DNA of 64,000 bases from Pseudomonas triticicola (GTDB lineage Bacteria > Pseudomonadota > Gammaproteobacteria > Pseudomonadales > Pseudomonadaceae): positions 528,501-592,500 of the forward strand of contig NZ_JAHSTX010000001.1 in the NCBI RefSeq assembly GCF_019145375.1. The letters are read 5' to 3'. The notes under the pieces were generated by a model, which saw only the letters and a program-made list of their open reading frames with translations, searched no databases and was not told the origin of the DNA. Positions 25,212 to 39,233 of this stretch are shown piece by piece; position 1 is the stretch's first letter; each line of letters starts with the position of its first letter. A program made the translations under genes and the position numbers.

Positions 25212-28200
25212 ATGACCGACGCGTTCGAACTCCCCAGCACCCTGGTCCATGCCCTCAAGCGTCGCGCGGCCCTGACGCCGGACCGACTGGCCTTGCGTTT
25301 TCTCGCCGAAAACCCGGAGCAGGCTGTGGTGCTTAGCTATCGGGAACTGGATCAACGCGCGCGCACCATCGCCGCTGCGTTGCAGGCTCAGGCTGGATTC
25401 GGTGAGCGTGCGGTGCTGCTGTTTCCCAGTGGCGCGGATTACGTCGCGGCGTTTTTCGGCTGCCTGTATGCCGGTGTGATTGCGGTGCCGGCCTATCCGC
25501 CGGAATCCGCGCGTCGTCATCATCAGGAGCGTTTGCTGTCGATCATCGCCGACGCCGAGCCCACGCTGTTGCTGACCAGCGCCGACCTGCGCGATGCCTT
25601 GCAACAAATCGACGGCGCGCCGCCGCTGTTGTGTGTCGACACCCTCGACAGCGCACTGGCTGAACGCTGGATTGAGCCGAGCCTGCCGCCCGAACACATC
25701 GCCTTTCTGCAATACACTTCCGGCTCCACCGCGCTGCCCAAGGGCGTGCAGGTCAGCCACGGCAATCTGGTCGCCAACGAACTGCTGATCCGTCACGGTT
25801 TCGGCATCGACGTCAACCCGGACGACGTCATCGTCAGCTGGTTGCCGCTGTATCACGACATGGGTTTGATCGGTGGCCTGCTGCAACCGATTTTCAGCGG
25901 CGTGCCGTGCATTCTGATGTCGCCGGCCTACTTCCTCGGCCGGCCGTTGCGCTGGCTGGAAGCGATTGCCGAATACGGCGGCACCATCAGCGGCGGCCCG
26001 GATTTCGCCTACCGTTTGTGCAGTGAGCGGGTCAGCGAATCGGCCCTTGAGCGCCTCGATCTGAGCCGTTGGCGCGTGGCCTATTCCGGTTCCGAGCCGA
26101 TCCGTCTCGATACCCTCGAGCGCTTCGCCGAAAAATTCGCTGCTTGCGGTTTCAGCGACAACAGTTTCATGGCCTCGTACGGTCTGGCCGAGGCGACCCT
26201 GTTTGTCGCTGGCACACCGCGCGGCACCGGCATCCCGGCGTTGCGTGTGGACGATCAGGCGCTGGCGCAAAACCGCGCCGAGCCGGGCGACGGCAGCGCG
26301 GTCATGAGTTGCGGCATCAGCCAGCCTGAGCACGCGGTGCTGATCGTCGAACCCAATACCCTCGAAGAACTCGCCGATAACGCCGTCGGCGAAGTCTGGG
26401 CCGCCGGCCCGAGCATCGCCCACGGTTACTGGCGCAACCCCGAAGCCAGCGCCAAGACTTTTGTTCAGCACGCCGGCCGCACCTGGTTGCGCACCGGCGA
26501 CTTGGGTTTTATCCGTGAGGGCGAACTGTTCGTCACCGGGCGCCTGAAAGATATGCTCATCGTCCGTGGCCACAACCTCTACCCGCAGGACATCGAGCAG
26601 ACCGTCGAGCGCGAAGTCGAAGTGGTGCGCAAGGGCCGCGTGGCGGCGTTCGCGGTCAACCACAACGGCGAAGAGGGCATTGGCATCGCTGCGGAAATCA
26701 GCCGTAGCGTGCAGAAAATCCTTGCGCCAGATGCGCTGATCAAAGCCATTCGCCAAGCCGTGGCCGAGGCGTATCAGGAGGCGCCAAGCGTGGTGGTGCT
26801 GCTCAATCCGGGCGCGTTGCCGAAAACCTCCAGCGGCAAACTGCAGCGCTCGGCGTGCCGCAACCGTCTGGCCGATGGCGGTCTCGACAGTTACGCGCTG
26901 TTCCCTCCGATCACAGCCGCAACGGAAACCGCGACCAGCAGCACTTCGGATCTTGAGGCGTTGATCGGGCAAATCTGGGCCGAGCAACTCAACGTCAAGC
27001 AGGTCAGTGGCGACGACCATTTCTTCCTGCTAGGCGGCAACTCGATCGCCGCCACGCAAGTGGTCGCGCGGGTTCGCGAAGCACTCGGTGTCGAGCTGAG
27101 CCTGCGCCTGCTGTTCGAAGCGCCAACCCTCTCCGCTTTCGCCGCCGGCCTGGCGCAGCAGCAACAGACTGGCGGCAGCGCCCAAGATGCAATCAGCACG
27201 TTGTCGCGCAGTGAGCCGATGCCGCAGTCGCTGGCACAAAACCGTCTGTGGATCACTTGGCAACTCGATCCACAGAGCAGCGCCTACAACATTCCCGGCG
27301 GCCTGCGCCTGCGTGGCGAGCTGGACGAAGATGCCGTGCGCAGCAGCTTCCAGCAACTGATCGAACGCCATGAATCACTGCGCACACGTTTCTTCGAACG
27401 CGACGGTGTGGCATTGCAGCAAGTGCTTGCCGCTGCCGAATTCGACCTGCAACTGATCGACATCAGCGACCTGCCAGCGCCCGAGCGTGAAGCCTGTGCC
27501 GAGCAGATTCGCGAAGACGAGGCGCGCACTCGGTTCGATCTGGAAAAAGGCCCGTTGCTGGCGGTGACACTGGTGCGTCTCGATGATGAAGAGCATCAGT
27601 TGCTGGTGACCCTGCATCACATCATCGCTGACGGCTGGTCGCTGAATATCCTCCTCGACGAATTCTCGCGCCTCTATGCCGCCGCTACCCAAGGTGCAAC
27701 GGCGACGCTGGCAGCGCTGCCGGTGCAATACGCCGACTACGGCAACTGGCAGCGGCAATGGCTGGCGCAAGGCGAGGGCGAGCGGCAACTGGCGTACTGG
27801 AAAGCGCAGTTGGGCGAACAACATCCGCCATTGGAACTGGCTACCGATCACCCGCGCTCGGCCAGACACAACCACAGCGCCGCGCGCCACAGCGTGCGCT
27901 TGAGTAGCAAACTCAGCGAGGCGATTCGCCAGACTGCGCAGGCCCACGAAGCCACGCCGTTCATGCTTCTGCTCGCTGCGTTGCAAAGTTTGCTGCACCG
28001 CTACAGTGGTCAGCGCGACATTCGCATCGGCGTGCCCAACGCCAACCGTCCGCGCCTGGAAACCCAAAGCCTGATCGGCTTCTTCATCAATACCCAGGTG
28101 TTGCGTGCGCAAATCGATTCGCGCCTGACATTTGCCGAGTTGCTGAACCAGACCCGCCAGGCCGCACTCGGCGCCCAGGCCCATCAGGATCTGCCCTTCG

Positions 28201-31200
28201 AACAACTGCTCGAAGCTTTCCCGCAGGCCCGCGAACAGGGACTGTTCCAGGTCATGTTCAACCATCAGCAGCGCGACCTCAGTGCACTCAAGCGCCTGCC
28301 GGGTCTGCTCGCCGAAGAACTGCCGTGGCACAGCCGCGAGGCCAAGTTCGATCTGCAATTGCACAGCGAAGAGGATCGCAACGGCCGCCTGAGCTTGGCG
28401 TTCGACTACGCCAGCGAACTGTTCGATGCTGCGACCATCGAGCGCCTGGCCGAGCATTTCCACAATCTGCTCAGCGAGGTCTGCGAACAGCCACAGCAGG
28501 CCATCGGCGATCTGCGCTTGCCGACCGCCGCCGAGCAGAATCAGCAGAAGGACTGGAGCGTCGCTCCGTGCACCCCGGCGCAACACTGGCTGCCGGAACT
28601 GCTCGAGCAACAATTGCGCAACACCCCGCAACGCACCGCGCTGGTGTGGGACGGCGGTAGTCTGGATTTTGCCGAGCTGCACGCGCAAGCCAACCGCCTC
28701 GCCCATTACCTGCGCGACAAAGGCGTTGGCCCGGACGTGTGCGTGGCCATTGCCGCCGAGCGTTCGCCGCAACTGCTGATCGGTCTACTGGCGATCATCA
28801 AGGCCGGCGGCGCCTATGTGCCGCTTGATCCGGATTATCCGGCCGAACGCCTCGCCTACATGCTCCGCGACAGCGGCGTCGAACTGCTCCTGACCCAGAC
28901 GCAATTGCTCGAGCGTTTGCCGGCCAGCGACGGCGTCAGCGTGATCGCCATGGATGCGCTGCACCTGGATAAATGGCCGAGCCAGGCACCGGGCCTGCAC
29001 CTGCACGGCGACAACCTCGCCTACGTGATTTACACCTCGGGTTCCACCGGGCAACCGAAAGGCGTCGGCAACACCCACGCCGCGCTGGCCGAGCGCCTGC
29101 AATGGATGCAGGACAGTTACCGCCTCGACGAAACCGACGTGCTGATGCAAAAAGCGCCGATCAGTTTCGACGTCTCGGTGTGGGAATGCTTCTGGCCGCT
29201 GATCACCGGCGCGCGTCTGCTGCTTGCCGCCCCCGGCGAGCACCGCGACCCGCATCGCATCGCGCAACGGGTCCAGCAATACGGCGTGACCACGCTGCAC
29301 TTCGTTCCGCCGCTGCTGGCGCTGTTCATCGACGAGCCGCTGAGTGCCGAGTGTACGAGCCTGCGCCGGGTGTTTTCCGGCGGTGAAGCCTTGCCCGCCG
29401 AGTTGCGCAACCGTGTGCTGACGCAACTGCCGGCGGTGCAGTTACACAACCGCTACGGCCCGACCGAAACCGCGATCAACGTCACCCATTGGCATTGCAG
29501 TGCCGCCGATGGCGAGCGCTCGCCGATTGGCCGGCCGCTGGGCAATGTGATCTGCCGCATTCTCGATGCCGATCTCAATCCAGTACCGGCGGGCGTGCCG
29601 GGCGAACTGTGCATCAGCGGCATCGGTCTGGCCCGTGGTTATCTCGGCCGGCCGGCGTTGACCGCTGAACGCTTCGTCGTCGACCCACTGGGCGAGCAGG
29701 GCGCCCGCTTGTACCGCACCGGCGACCGTGCGCGCTGGTCCTCGGATGGCGTGATCGAATACCTCGGCCGTCTCGATCAGCAGGTCAAACTGCGTGGCTT
29801 TCGCGTCGAACCGGAAGAAATCCAGGCGCGACTGCTGGCGCAAAATGGCGTCGCCCAGGCCGTGGTGCTGGTGCGCGAAACCGCTGCCGGTGGACAACTG
29901 ATCGGCTACTTCACGGCGAGCGATCCGCAGGAAAATGCCGACCAACAAATCGCTCGATTGAACAACGCTTTGGCCGCTGAGCTGCCGGAATACATGGTGC
30001 CCGCACAATTGCTGCGCCTTGATGCGATGCCGTTGAGTCCCAGCGGCAAACTCGATCGCCGCGCCTTGCCCGAGCCGCAATGGCAGGTGCGTGAACACGT
30101 CGAACCGGTCAGCGAACTGGAGCAACAAATCGCCGCGATCTGGCGCGAAGTGCTGGGTCTGAAGCAGGTTGGCCTGCTTGATGATTTCTTCGCCCTCGGC
30201 GGTCACTCGCTACTGGCCACGCAAATCATTTCGCGCACACGTCAGGCCTGTGACGTCGAACTGCCGCTGCGCACATTGTTCGAGCACAGCGAATTGGGCG
30301 ATTACGCCGAACAGATTCGCCTGATCCAGGTCAGCGGCCGCACCAACCAACAGTTGCCGATCGGCACAGTCGACCGCAGCCAAGCGGTGCCGCTGTCCTA
30401 TTCGCAGCAGCGCATGTGGTTCCTCTGGCAGATGGAACCGGACAGCCCGGCGTACAACGTCGGCGGCATGGCGCGCTTGCGCGGCGTGCTGCATGTCGAG
30501 CATTTCGAGGCGGCGTTGCAGGCGCTGATCCTGCGCCACGAAACCCTGCGCACCACATTCCCAAGTGTCGATGGCGTCGCCCGCCAACAGGTGCATGCCG
30601 AGACCGGCGTGCGCATGGGCTGGAAGGATTTCTCCAGCCTGCCGGCAGAAGTCCGGGAGCTACAAGTCCAGCAACTGGCCGATGCAGAAGCGCACCAGCC
30701 GTTCAATCTGGAAACCGGACCGCTGCTGCGCGCCTGCCTGGTCAAGACTGCCGAGCACGAGCATTACTTCGTCCTGACCCTGCACCACATCGTCACCGAA
30801 GGCTGGGCGATGGACATCTTTGCCCGCGAACTCAGTGCGCTGTATGAAGCGTTCGTCGATGAGCGCGAATCACCGCTCGCGCCGCTGCCGGTGCAATACC
30901 TCGACTACAGCGTCTGGCAGCGTCAGTGGCTGGAGTCCGGCGAGCGCCAGCGCCAGCTCGATTACTGGACCGCGCAACTCGGTCGCGAACATCCGCTGCT
31001 GGAACTGCCCGGCGACCGTCCGCGTCCACCGGTGCAGAGCCATCAGGGCGAGCTGTTCCGTTTCGATCTGAGCGACGATCTCGCTGCGCGGGTGCGGGCG
31101 TTCAATGCGCAAAACGGTCTGACCCTGTTCATGACCATGACCGCCGCGCTCGCCACATTGCTCTACCGCTACAGCGGCCAGACCGACCTGCGCATCGGCG

Positions 31201-34200
31201 CGCCGGTGGCCAACCGCATCCGCCCGGAAAGCGAAGGGCTGATCGGTGCGTTTCTCAACACCCAGGTGCTGCGTTGCCAGCTCGATGGGCAGATGTCGGT
31301 CGGCGAACTGTTCGAGCAGGTGCGCCACACCGTGATCGAAGGCCAGTCCCATCAGGATCTGCCGTTCGATCATCTGGTCGAAGCCTTGCAGCCGCCACGC
31401 AGCGCGGCTTACAACCCGCTGTTCCAGGTGATGTGCAACGTGCAGCGCTGGGAATTCCAGCAGAGCCGCACGCTCGCTGGGATGACAGTCGAGTATCTGG
31501 CCAACGATGCGCGGGCGACCAAGTTCGATCTCAATCTGGAAGTCACCGACCTCGACCATCGCCTCGGCTGCTGCCTGACTTACAGCACCGATCTGTTCGA
31601 CGAACCGACCATCGAACGCATGGCCAGGCATTGGCGCAACCTGCTTGAAGCGTTGATCGCTGATCCGCAGCAACGCCTCAGCGAACTGCCGTTGCTCGAC
31701 AACACCGAGCAACAGCACCTGCTCGACAGCCTTGGCGTCGAGCCGGGCGAACATCGTCTCGACCAGTGCATCCATCATCTGTTTGCCGAACAGGCACTGG
31801 CGCGCAAAGACGCGCCGGCGCTGACCTTCGCCGGGCAGACCCTGAGCTACGCCGAACTCGATGCCCGGGCCAATCGTCTGGCCTGGGCGCTGCGTGAGCG
31901 CGGCGTCGGCCCGCAAGTGCGGGTCGGTCTGGCGCTGGAGCGTTCGCTGGAAATGGTCATCGGCCTGCTGGCGATTCTCAAGGCTGGCGGCGCCTATGTG
32001 CCGCTGGATCCGGAGTACCCGCTCGACCGTCTGCATTACATGATCGAAGACAGCCGCATCGGTCTGCTGCTCAGCGATCGGGCGATGCTCCAGGCCCTGG
32101 GTGATTTGCCATCGGGCGTGGCGCGCTGGTGTCTGGAAGACGACAGCCCGGGATTGGCCGACTATCCGGCCAGCGAGTTGCCGTTTATCAGCCTGCCGCA
32201 ACATCAGGCCTACTTGATTTACACCTCGGGCTCGACCGGCAAACCGAAAGGCGTGGTGGTCTCCCACGGCGAAATTGCCATGCACTGCCAAGCCGTGATC
32301 GAACGCTTCGGCATGCGCCCGGACGACTGTGAACTGCATTTCTATTCGATCAACTTCGACGCCGCCACCGAACGTTTGCTGGTGCCGCTGCTCAGCGGTG
32401 CGCAGGTGGTGCTGCGGGCGCAAGGGCAGTGGGACGCGGAAGAAATCTGCGGTTTGATTCGCACGCATCGAATCAACGTCCTCGGCTTCACGCCGAGCTA
32501 CGGCAGCCAGTTGGCGCAGTTCCTTGCCACGCAGAATGACGTCCTGCCGGTGCGCATGATCATCACCGGCGGTGAAGCGCTGACGGGCGAGCATCTACAG
32601 CGCATCCGCGCGGCATTCCAACCGGCGCAGTTTTTCAATGCTTACGGCCCGACTGAAACCGTGGTCATGCCGCTGGCCAGTCTGGCGCCGCAGGTACTGG
32701 AAGAGGGCGCCGGCAGTGTGCCGATCGGTAGCGTGATCGGGTCGCGAGTCGCCTACATTCTCGACGCCGATCTGGCCTTGGTGCCGCAAGGCGCGACCGG
32801 TGAATTGTTTGTCGGCGGCGCCGGTCTGGCCCAGGCCTATCACGACCGTCCGGGCATCAGCGCAGAGCGTTTTGTCGCTGACCCGTTTGCCGCTGATGGC
32901 GGGCGCATGTATCGCACCGGCGACCTGGTGCGCCAGCGTGCCGATGGTCTGGTCGAGTATCTGGGCCGGATAGACCATCAAGTAAAAATCCGTGGTTTCC
33001 GCATCGAACTGGGCGAAATCGAAACGCGCCTGCTCGATCATCCTTCGGTCCGCGAAGCAGTGGTGCTGGCGCTGGATGCGCCGAGTGGCAAGCAGTTGGT
33101 GGGTTACCTCGTTACCGATGTCGCCGGACACGGCGAAGCGCAACAGGCGGAACTGCGCGAAGCGCTCAAGTCGCACCTCAAGGCGCAACTGCCGGACTAC
33201 ATGGTTCCGACCCACCTGATGCTGCTGGCAAGCATGCCGCTGACCGCCAACGGCAAACTCGACCGCCGCGCTTTGCCGGCGCCCGATCCCGAGTTGAATC
33301 GTCAGGACTACGTTGCGCCAAGTAACGAGCTGGAGCAGACCCTGGCGCAGATCTGGTGCGATGTGCTTAACGTCAGGCAGGTCGGCCTCAACGATAACTT
33401 CTTCGAACTCGGCGGCGACTCGATTCTGTCGATTCAGGTGGTCAGCCGCGCGCGTCAGCAGGGCATTCATTTCAGCCCGCGCGACCTGTTCCAGCATCAG
33501 ACCGTGCAAACGCTCGCCGCCGTGGCCAGCCGCACCCAGCAAGTGACGGCCGAGCAGGGCCTGGTGGTCGGCGAGTCGCGCCTGACACCGATTCAGCACT
33601 GGTTCTTCGATACGGACATTCCCCAGCGTCAGCACTGGAATCAGGCGCTGTTGCTGGAACCGACTGTGCGCCTCGAGCCGCAACGATTGCAGCAAGCTTT
33701 GCTGGCCGTGACCGAGCAGCACGATGCGCTGCGTCTGCGTTTCACTGAAACCGATGATGCATGGCAAGCGACGCATCAAGCGCTGACGAATGAGGATGTG
33801 CTCAGGCAAGTCGGCGTCGATTCGCTGGATCGGTGCGAATCTCTGTTCGCCGACGCGCAACGCAGTCTGCATCTGCGCAACGGCCCGTTACTGCGCGCGG
33901 TGCTGGTCGATGTTGCGGATGTTCAGCAACGCCTGTTCATCGCCATCCACCACTTGGTCGTCGACGGCGTTTCCTGGCGCGTGTTGCTGGATGATCTGCA
34001 AACCGCTTATCGCCAACTCGACGCTGCGCAACCGCTGAAACTGCCGGCGAAAACCAGCGCCTTCAAGGACTGGGCCGCGCGTTTGCAGGCTTATGCCGGC
34101 AGCGAATCCCTGCGTGAAGAACTCGGTTGGTGGCAAGCGCAACTGGCCGGGCCAAGCGCTGATCTGCCTTGCGAAAACCCGCAGGGCGGCAGGCAGAATC

Positions 34201-37200
34201 GCCATGCGCAAACCGTCAGCGTACGCCTCGATGCCGAGCGCACCCGACAGTTGCTGCAACAGGCACCGAGCGCTTATCGCACTCAGGTCAACGACCTGCT
34301 GCTGACCGCGCTGGCCCGTGTGCTGTGCCGCTGGAGCGGCCAGCCCTCGGCACTGATTCAACTGGAAGGCCACGGTCGCGAAACCCTGTTCGACGAGATC
34401 GACCTGACCCGCACCGTCGGTTGGTTCACCAGCGCTTATCCGCTGCGCCTGACTCCGCAAAATATCGAAGAGGCCGCCGGGCAGGGCGCTTCGATCAAGG
34501 CGATCAAAGAACAATTGCGCGCCGTTCCGCACAAAGGTCTCGGTTATGGCGTGTTGCGTTATCTGGCCGATGACGGCTGCCGGCAGAGCATGGCCGCGCT
34601 GCCGCAGGCGCAGGTCACCTTCAACTACCTCGGCCAGTTCGACCAGAGCTTCGGCAGCGATGCGCTATTCCGTCCGCTGGATGAGCCAATCGGTGCAGCC
34701 CACGATCCGCAGGCGCCGTTGCCCAACGAGCTGAGTGTCGACAGTCAGGTTTACGGTGGAGAACTGCTGCTGCGCTGGACTTTCAGTGCCAAGCGTTATG
34801 AGGCGCAAACCATTAACGATCTGGCCGACGCCTACCTCGGTGAGTTGCAAAGCCTGATCGCCCATTGTCTGCAAGACGAAGCCGGCGGCCTGACGCCATC
34901 GGACTTCCCGCTGGCCAGACTGACTCAGGCGCAACTCGATGCGCTGCCGGTGCCAGCCGCGCACATCGAAGATGTCTACCCGCTGACACCGATGCAGGAA
35001 GGCATGCTCCTGCATACCTTGCTCGAGCCGGGCACCGGTCTGTACTACATGCAGGATCGATATCGCATCAACAGCGAGCTCGACCCCGAGCGTTTCGCCC
35101 AGGCCTGGCAAGCGGTGGTCGCTCGTCATGAAGCATTGCGCGCTTCGTTCTGCTGGAACGTTGGCGAAGACATGCTGCAAGTGATCCACACGCCGGGGCG
35201 CACGCCGATCGAGTATCTGGACTGGAGCGCCGTCGCCGAAACCGAGCAGGAACCACAGCTGCAAGCGCTGCTGAAAAGCGAGCGCGAAGCCGGGTTCGAT
35301 CTGCTCAATCAGGCGCCGTTCCACCTGCGCCTGATCAAGGTCGGCGCGGCGCGTTACTGGTTCATGATGAGCAACCACCACATCCTCATCGACGCCTGGT
35401 GCCGTTCGCTGCTGATGAACGACTTCTTCGAGATCTATACCGCCCTCGGTGAAGGTCGCGAAGCGCAGTTGAGCGTGCCGCCGCGTTATCGCGATTACAT
35501 CGGCTGGCTGCAACGCCAGAACCTGGCCGAGGCGCGGCAGTGGTGGCGGCAGAATCTGCAAGGCTTCGAGCGCACCACGCCGATCCCGAGCGACCGGCCG
35601 TTCCTGCGCGAACACGCTGGTGAAAGCGGCGGCATGATCGTCGGCGACCGCTACACCCGCCTCAATGTCGAGGACGGCGCACGGCTGCGGGAACTGGCGC
35701 AGGCACATCAACTGACCGTCAACACTTTCGCCCAGGCTGCGTGGGCTCTGGTTTTGCGGTGCCTGAGCGGCGATCGCGACGTGCTCTTCGGCGTGACTGT
35801 GGCCGGGCGGCCGGTGGAGATGCCGGAAATGCAGCGCACCGTCGGCCTGTTCATCAACAGCATCGCCCTGCGCGTGAAGATGCCGGCGGACGATCAGCGC
35901 AGCAGTGTGCGTCAATGGCTCAGCGCGTTGCTCGACAGCAACATGCAACTGCGCGAGTACGAATACCTGCCGCTGGTGAATATCCAGGAACAGAGCGAAT
36001 TGCCCAAAGGCCAGCCGCTGTTCGACAGCCTCTTCGTGTTCGAAAACGCCCCGGTGGAAGTCTCGGTGCTTGATCGTGCACAGAGCCTGAATGCGAGCTC
36101 GGATTCCGGCCGCACCCACACCAATTTCCCGCTGACGGCGGTGTGTTACCCGGGCGACGACCTTGGCCTGCATTTGTCGTATGACCAGCGCTACTTCGAC
36201 GAATCGACGGTCGAGCGCATGCTCAGTGAGTTCAAGCGCCTGCTGCTGGCGCTGGTCGACGGCTTCCATGGCGACATGGCCGATTTGCCGCTGCTGGGCG
36301 ACGAAGAGCGCGACTTCCTGCTGCACGGTTGCAACCAGAGCGGCCATGACTATCCGCTGGAGCAAAGCTACGTGGCGTTGTTCGAAGCGCAGGTCGCGGC
36401 GCATCCGCAGCGCGTTGCCGCCAGTTGCCTTGACGAGCAACTTAGCTACGCCGAGCTGAACCACAACGCCAACCGCCTCGGCCATGCCCTGGTCGCTGCC
36501 GGTGTGCGCATGGATCAACCGGTGGCGCTGCTGGCCGAGCGTAATCTCGACCTGCTCGGCATGATCATCGGCAGCTTCAAGGCCGGTGCCGGTTACCTGC
36601 CGCTGGACCCGGGTCTGCCGAGCCAGCGCCTGAGCCGCATCATCGAGCTGAGCCGCACGCCGTTGCTGGTGTGCAGCGCAGCCTGCCTTGAGCAGGCGCA
36701 GACCTTGCTCGAAGAGTTTGGCTGTTCGAATCGTCCGCGCCTGCTGATATGGGAAGAGGTCCAGGCATCGGTGGCAGCGACGCACAATCTCGGTATTCAC
36801 AGCGGCCCGGACAATCTCGCTTACGTGATCTATACCTCGGGTTCGACCGGGCTGCCAAAAGGCGTGATGGTCGAGCAGCGCGGCATGCTCAACAATCAGT
36901 TGAGCAAACGTCCGTACCTCGACTTGAGCGCGGCCGATGTGATCGCGCAGACCGCCTCGCAAAGCTTCGACATTTCCGTCTGGCAGTTCCTCGCCGCGCC
37001 GTTGTTCGGCGCGCGGGTCGACATCGTACCGAATGCGATTGCCCACGATCCGCAAGGTCTGCTGGCACATGTACAGGCGCAGGGCATCACCGTGCTGGAA
37101 AGTGTGCCGTCGCTGATTCAGGGCATGCTCGGCTCCGAGCGCCTGAGCCTCGACGGCTTGCGCTGGATGTTGCCGACCGGTGAAGCGATGCCGCCGGAAC

Positions 37201-38210
37201 TGGCCCATCAATGGCTGCTGCGTTACCCGGACATTGGTCTGGTCAATGCTTACGGCCCGGCGGAATGCTCCGATGACGTGGCGTTCTTCCGTGTCGACAT
37301 GGCGTCGACGCGCGGCAGCTATTTGCCGATTGGCACGCCGACCGACAATAACTTGCTGTTCCTGGTCGATGGCGCGCTGGAACTGGTGCCTTTGGGCGCG
37401 GTGGGTGAGTTGTGTGTCGCCGGGACCGGCGTCGGTCGCGGTTATGTCAGCGATCCGCTGCGCACCGCGCCGGTGTTTGTGCCGAATCCGTTCGGCGCGC
37501 CGGGCGAACGCCTGTACCGCACCGGTGACCTGGCACGGCGGCGCACCGACGGCGTGCTGGAATACGTCGGCCGGGTCGATCATCAAGTGAAGATTCGCGG
37601 TTACCGCATCGAGCTCGGTGAAATCGAAGCGCGCCTGCATGAACAGCCGGAAGTGCGCGAAGCGGCGGTGGGTGTGCAGGAGGGCGTCAACGGCAAGCAT
37701 CTGGTGGGCTACCTGGTCGCGGCCGATGCAGCGCTCAATCCGGGTGAACGCCTGGAGCGGATCAAGCAGCGCCTGCGCGCCGAACTGCCGGAATACATGG
37801 TGCCGCTGCACTGGCTGTGGCTGGAGCAGATGCCACTCAACGCTAACGGCAAACTCGACCGCAAAGCCTTGCCAACGCTGGAGATCGGTCAGTTGCAGAG
37901 CGAGGATTATCTGGCCCCGCGCAACGAGCTGGAGCAGACCCTGGTTGATATCTGGGCTGAGGTGCTGAAAGTGGAAAAGGTCGGCGTGCGCGACAATTTC
38001 TTCGAACTGGGCGGGCATTCGCTGCTGGCTACGCAAATTGCATCGCGGGTACAAAAAGCCCTGCAACGCAACGTGCCGCTGCGCGCAATGTTCGAATGCA
38101 GCACGGTGGAGGAACTGGCCGAATACATTGATGGACTGGCGGCCAGCGACATTACGGAGGAGAAGGTTGATCGGTTGAATGATCTGATGGCGGAGTTGGA
38201 GGGGTTGTAG
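25212..38210 (+). CDS. pvdL: Pyoverdine chromophore NRPS PvdL (4 modules)
   Basis: 4332 residues, close to the usual PvdL size. Domains in order: fatty acyl-AMP ligase (about 20-560; [11 protein letters not shown] near 166), carrier (S611), C (HHIIADG at 802), A (core near 1275), carrier (S1666), C (HHIVTEG at 1858), A (near 2338), carrier (S2737), epimerase (HHLVVDG at 2913), C (HHILIDA at 3389), A (near 3874) and carrier (S4270). It ends in a short helix without thioesterase. This matches acyl, L-Glu, D-Tyr and L-Dab loading, the chromophore precursor of pyoverdine, handed on to another NRPS outside the window. Substrates are from the known family, not read from the pockets. Dab is supplied by PvdH and A-domain activation by the MbtH-like protein. 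Confidence 0.96.
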   Translation: MTDAFELPSTLVHALKRRAALTPDRLALRFLAENPEQAVVLSYRELDQRARTIAAALQAQAGFGERAVLLFPSGADYVAAFFGCLYAGVIAVPAYPPESARRHHQERLLSIIADAEPTLLLTSADLRDALQQIDGAPPLLCVDTLDSALAERWIEPSLPPEHIAFLQYTSGSTALPKGVQVSHGNLVANELLIRHGFGIDVNPDDVIVSWLPLYHDMGLIGGLLQPIFSGVPCILMSPAYFLGRPLRWLEAIAEYGGTISGGPDFAYRLCSERVSESALERLDLSRWRVAYSGSEPIRLDTLERFAEKFAACGFSDNSFMASYGLAEATLFVAGTPRGTGIPALRVDDQALAQNRAEPGDGSAVMSCGISQPEHAVLIVEPNTLEELADNAVGEVWAAGPSIAHGYWRNPEASAKTFVQHAGRTWLRTGDLGFIREGELFVTGRLKDMLIVRGHNLYPQDIEQTVEREVEVVRKGRVAAFAVNHNGEEGIGIAAEISRSVQKILAPDALIKAIRQAVAEAYQEAPSVVVLLNPGALPKTSSGKLQRSACRNRLADGGLDSYALFPPITAATETATSSTSDLEALIGQIWAEQLNVKQVSGDDHFFLLGGNSIAATQVVARVREALGVELSLRLLFEAPTLSAFAAGLAQQQQTGGSAQDAISTLSRSEPMPQSLAQNRLWITWQLDPQSSAYNIPGGLRLRGELDEDAVRSSFQQLIERHESLRTRFFERDGVALQQVLAAAEFDLQLIDISDLPAPEREACAEQIREDEARTRFDLEKGPLLAVTLVRLDDEEHQLLVTLHHIIADGWSLNILLDEFSRLYAAATQGATATLAALPVQYADYGNWQRQWLAQGEGERQLAYWKAQLGEQHPPLELATDHPRSARHNHSAARHSVRLSSKLSEAIRQTAQAHEATPFMLLLAALQSLLHRYSGQRDIRIGVPNANRPRLETQSLIGFFINTQVLRAQIDSRLTFAELLNQTRQAALGAQAHQDLPFEQLLEAFPQAREQGLFQVMFNHQQRDLSALKRLPGLLAEELPWHSREAKFDLQLHSEEDRNGRLSLAFDYASELFDAATIERLAEHFHNLLSEVCEQPQQAIGDLRLPTAAEQNQQKDWSVAPCTPAQHWLPELLEQQLRNTPQRTALVWDGGSLDFAELHAQANRLAHYLRDKGVGPDVCVAIAAERSPQLLIGLLAIIKAGGAYVPLDPDYPAERLAYMLRDSGVELLLTQTQLLERLPASDGVSVIAMDALHLDKWPSQAPGLHLHGDNLAYVIYTSGSTGQPKGVGNTHAALAERLQWMQDSYRLDETDVLMQKAPISFDVSVWECFWPLITGARLLLAAPGEHRDPHRIAQRVQQYGVTTLHFVPPLLALFIDEPLSAECTSLRRVFSGGEALPAELRNRVLTQLPAVQLHNRYGPTETAINVTHWHCSAADGERSPIGRPLGNVICRILDADLNPVPAGVPGELCISGIGLARGYLGRPALTAERFVVDPLGEQGARLYRTGDRARWSSDGVIEYLGRLDQQVKLRGFRVEPEEIQARLLAQNGVAQAVVLVRETAAGGQLIGYFTASDPQENADQQIARLNNALAAELPEYMVPAQLLRLDAMPLSPSGKLDRRALPEPQWQVREHVEPVSELEQQIAAIWREVLGLKQVGLLDDFFALGGHSLLATQIISRTRQACDVELPLRTLFEHSELGDYAEQIRLIQVSGRTNQQLPIGTVDRSQAVPLSYSQQRMWFLWQMEPDSPAYNVGGMARLRGVLHVEHFEAALQALILRHETLRTTFPSVDGVARQQVHAETGVRMGWKDFSSLPAEVRELQVQQLADAEAHQPFNLETGPLLRACLVKTAEHEHYFVLTLHHIVTEGWAMDIFARELSALYEAFVDERESPLAPLPVQYLDYSVWQRQWLESGERQRQLDYWTAQLGREHPLLELPGDRPRPPVQSHQGELFRFDLSDDLAARVRAFNAQNGLTLFMTMTAALATLLYRYSGQTDLRIGAPVANRIRPESEGLIGAFLNTQVLRCQLDGQMSVGELFEQVRHTVIEGQSHQDLPFDHLVEALQPPRSAAYNPLFQVMCNVQRWEFQQSRTLAGMTVEYLANDARATKFDLNLEVTDLDHRLGCCLTYSTDLFDEPTIERMARHWRNLLEALIADPQQRLSELPLLDNTEQQHLLDSLGVEPGEHRLDQCIHHLFAEQALARKDAPALTFAGQTLSYAELDARANRLAWALRERGVGPQVRVGLALERSLEMVIGLLAILKAGGAYVPLDPEYPLDRLHYMIEDSRIGLLLSDRAMLQALGDLPSGVARWCLEDDSPGLADYPASELPFISLPQHQAYLIYTSGSTGKPKGVVVSHGEIAMHCQAVIERFGMRPDDCELHFYSINFDAATERLLVPLLSGAQVVLRAQGQWDAEEICGLIRTHRINVLGFTPSYGSQLAQFLATQNDVLPVRMIITGGEALTGEHLQRIRAAFQPAQFFNAYGPTETVVMPLASLAPQVLEEGAGSVPIGSVIGSRVAYILDADLALVPQGATGELFVGGAGLAQAYHDRPGISAERFVADPFAADGGRMYRTGDLVRQRADGLVEYLGRIDHQVKIRGFRIELGEIETRLLDHPSVREAVVLALDAPSGKQLVGYLVTDVAGHGEAQQAELREALKSHLKAQLPDYMVPTHLMLLASMPLTANGKLDRRALPAPDPELNRQDYVAPSNELEQTLAQIWCDVLNVRQVGLNDNFFELGGDSILSIQVVSRARQQGIHFSPRDLFQHQTVQTLAAVASRTQQVTAEQGLVVGESRLTPIQHWFFDTDIPQRQHWNQALLLEPTVRLEPQRLQQALLAVTEQHDALRLRFTETDDAWQATHQALTNEDVLRQVGVDSLDRCESLFADAQRSLHLRNGPLLRAVLVDVADVQQRLFIAIHHLVVDGVSWRVLLDDLQTAYRQLDAAQPLKLPAKTSAFKDWAARLQAYAGSESLREELGWWQAQLAGPSADLPCENPQGGRQNRHAQTVSVRLDAERTRQLLQQAPSAYRTQVNDLLLTALARVLCRWSGQPSALIQLEGHGRETLFDEIDLTRTVGWFTSAYPLRLTPQNIEEAAGQGASIKAIKEQLRAVPHKGLGYGVLRYLADDGCRQSMAALPQAQVTFNYLGQFDQSFGSDALFRPLDEPIGAAHDPQAPLPNELSVDSQVYGGELLLRWTFSAKRYEAQTINDLADAYLGELQSLIAHCLQDEAGGLTPSDFPLARLTQAQLDALPVPAAHIEDVYPLTPMQEGMLLHTLLEPGTGLYYMQDRYRINSELDPERFAQAWQAVVARHEALRASFCWNVGEDMLQVIHTPGRTPIEYLDWSAVAETEQEPQLQALLKSEREAGFDLLNQAPFHLRLIKVGAARYWFMMSNHHILIDAWCRSLLMNDFFEIYTALGEGREAQLSVPPRYRDYIGWLQRQNLAEARQWWRQNLQGFERTTPIPSDRPFLREHAGESGGMIVGDRYTRLNVEDGARLRELAQAHQLTVNTFAQAAWALVLRCLSGDRDVLFGVTVAGRPVEMPEMQRTVGLFINSIALRVKMPADDQRSSVRQWLSALLDSNMQLREYEYLPLVNIQEQSELPKGQPLFDSLFVFENAPVEVSVLDRAQSLNASSDSGRTHTNFPLTAVCYPGDDLGLHLSYDQRYFDESTVERMLSEFKRLLLALVDGFHGDMADLPLLGDEERDFLLHGCNQSGHDYPLEQSYVALFEAQVAAHPQRVAASCLDEQLSYAELNHNANRLGHALVAAGVRMDQPVALLAERNLDLLGMIIGSFKAGAGYLPLDPGLPSQRLSRIIELSRTPLLVCSAACLEQAQTLLEEFGCSNRPRLLIWEEVQASVAATHNLGIHSGPDNLAYVIYTSGSTGLPKGVMVEQRGMLNNQLSKRPYLDLSAADVIAQTASQSFDISVWQFLAAPLFGARVDIVPNAIAHDPQGLLAHVQAQGITVLESVPSLIQGMLGSERLSLDGLRWMLPTGEAMPPELAHQWLLRYPDIGLVNAYGPAECSDDVAFFRVDMASTRGSYLPIGTPTDNNLLFLVDGALELVPLGAVGELCVAGTGVGRGYVSDPLRTAPVFVPNPFGAPGERLYRTGDLARRRTDGVLEYVGRVDHQVKIRGYRIELGEIEARLHEQPEVREAAVGVQEGVNGKHLVGYLVAADAALNPGERLERIKQRLRAELPEYMVPLHWLWLEQMPLNANGKLDRKALPTLEIGQLQSEDYLAPRNELEQTLVDIWAEVLKVEKVGVRDNFFELGGHSLLATQIASRVQKALQRNVPLRAMFECSTVEELAEYIDGLAASDITEEKVDRLNDLMAELEGL

Positions 38211-38234
38211 TTCTTCAGCGCCTGGGCCGGCCTC

Positions 38235-38309
38235 TTCGCGAGCAGGCTCGCTCCCACACGGGATCTGTGGTGTTCACAAATCCCGTGTGGGAGCGAGCCT
38301 GCTCGCGAA
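38235..38309. repeat. Inverted REP pair 3
   Basis: Two REP copies in opposite orientation (38235-38258, 38285-38309) just after the pvdL stop. They may protect the 3' end of the long pvdL mRNA. Confidence 0.92.
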
Positions 38310-38353
38310 TGGCGTCTGTACATTGCTGTACATTTCCATCCTTGACGATCAAC

Positions 38354-38386
38354 AACCGGCAGCTCAGTCTGCCGGTTCTGTTTTTT
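38354..38386 (+). terminator. Rho-independent terminator after pvdL
   Basis: AACCGGCAG / CTGCCGGTT forms a perfect 9-bp stem with a 6-nt loop, followed by CTGTTTTTT. It lies between the pvdL REP pair and the next gene. Confidence 0.85.
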
Positions 38387-38402
38387 CTCGCGGAGGTGGT
38401 CG

Positions 38403-39215
38403 ATGCCCTTTTTCACGGTTGACGGACAAGCACTGCACTACATTGATCAAGGCACCGGCCCCGCCGTGTTGCTGGCCGGCAGTTACCTTTGGGACCAGGC
38501 GATGTGGGCGCCGCAGATCGCCGCGCTGACCCCGCACTATCGCGTCATTGCCGTGGATCTGTGGGGGCATGGCGAGTCCGGCAAGTTACCCGAAGGCACC
38601 ACCTCGCTGGACGACATTGCCCGACAGGCGCAGGCCTTGCTTGATCATCTGGACATTGATCGCGTCACCCTCGTCGGACTATCCGTCGGCGGCATGTGGG
38701 GCGCGCGTTTGGCACTGTCCGCACCGCAACGTCTCAACGGCCTGGTGCTGATGGACACCTACGTCGGCGTCGAACCGGAACCGACCCGGCAGTATTACTT
38801 CTCGCTGTTCAAGCAGATCGAAGACTGCGGCACCATCTCCGAACAACTGCTCGACATCGTCGTGCCGATCTTCTTCCGCCCGGGCATCGACCCGCAGTCG
38901 GCGCTGTATCAGGACTTCCGCGCAAAACTGCAGGGCTATTCGCCAGAGCGTCTGCGCGACAGCATCGTGCCTATGGGCCGCATCACGTTTGGCCGCAACG
39001 ATCTGTTGCCACGCCTGAGCGAGCTGAACCCGGAGACGACACTGGTGCTCTGCGGCGATCAGGACAAACCGCGACCACCCTCGGAAGCCCGGGAAATGGC
39101 TGAATTGATCGGTTGCCCGTGCGTGCTGGTACCGGAGGCGGGGCATATCTCCAATCTGGAGAATCCCGGGTTTGTGACTGAGGCACTGCTGGCGTTTCTG
39201 GCCGAGCGCAACTGA
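38403..39215 (+). CDS. Alpha/beta-fold hydrolase
   Basis: A 270-residue cytosolic alpha/beta hydrolase of the enol-lactonase/esterase type. The nucleophile elbow is GLSVGG (serine near residue 98), the catalytic histidine is in AGHISN near residue 246, and the oxyanion region is LLAGSYLWDQAMW near residue 20. It is not a type II thioesterase of the PvdG kind by motif (those have GHSMGA), so a pyoverdine editing role is unlikely. GGAGGT lies ahead of the start. A terminator separates it from pvdL, so it is an independent unit. Confidence 0.8.
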   Translation: MPFFTVDGQALHYIDQGTGPAVLLAGSYLWDQAMWAPQIAALTPHYRVIAVDLWGHGESGKLPEGTTSLDDIARQAQALLDHLDIDRVTLVGLSVGGMWGARLALSAPQRLNGLVLMDTYVGVEPEPTRQYYFSLFKQIEDCGTISEQLLDIVVPIFFRPGIDPQSALYQDFRAKLQGYSPERLRDSIVPMGRITFGRNDLLPRLSELNPETTLVLCGDQDKPRPPSEAREMAELIGCPCVLVPEAGHISNLENPGFVTEALLAFLAERN

Positions 39216-39233
39216 CACACCAAGTGAGCTTCA

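Noticed and set aside
25062..27020. 652-codon open frame antisense to the start of pvdL
   Set aside because: Same shadow effect; also covers the pvdL promoter and start.
34665..38066. 1133-codon open frame antisense to pvdL
   Set aside because: Created by strong GC-rich codon bias in pvdL; composition rich in His, Gln and Arg with no domain; the sense strand is a certain NRPS.
38403..39215. Identification of the hydrolase as PvdG thioesterase
   Set aside because: The nucleophile motif is GLSVGG, not the GHSMG of type II thioesterases, and a terminator separates it from pvdL.
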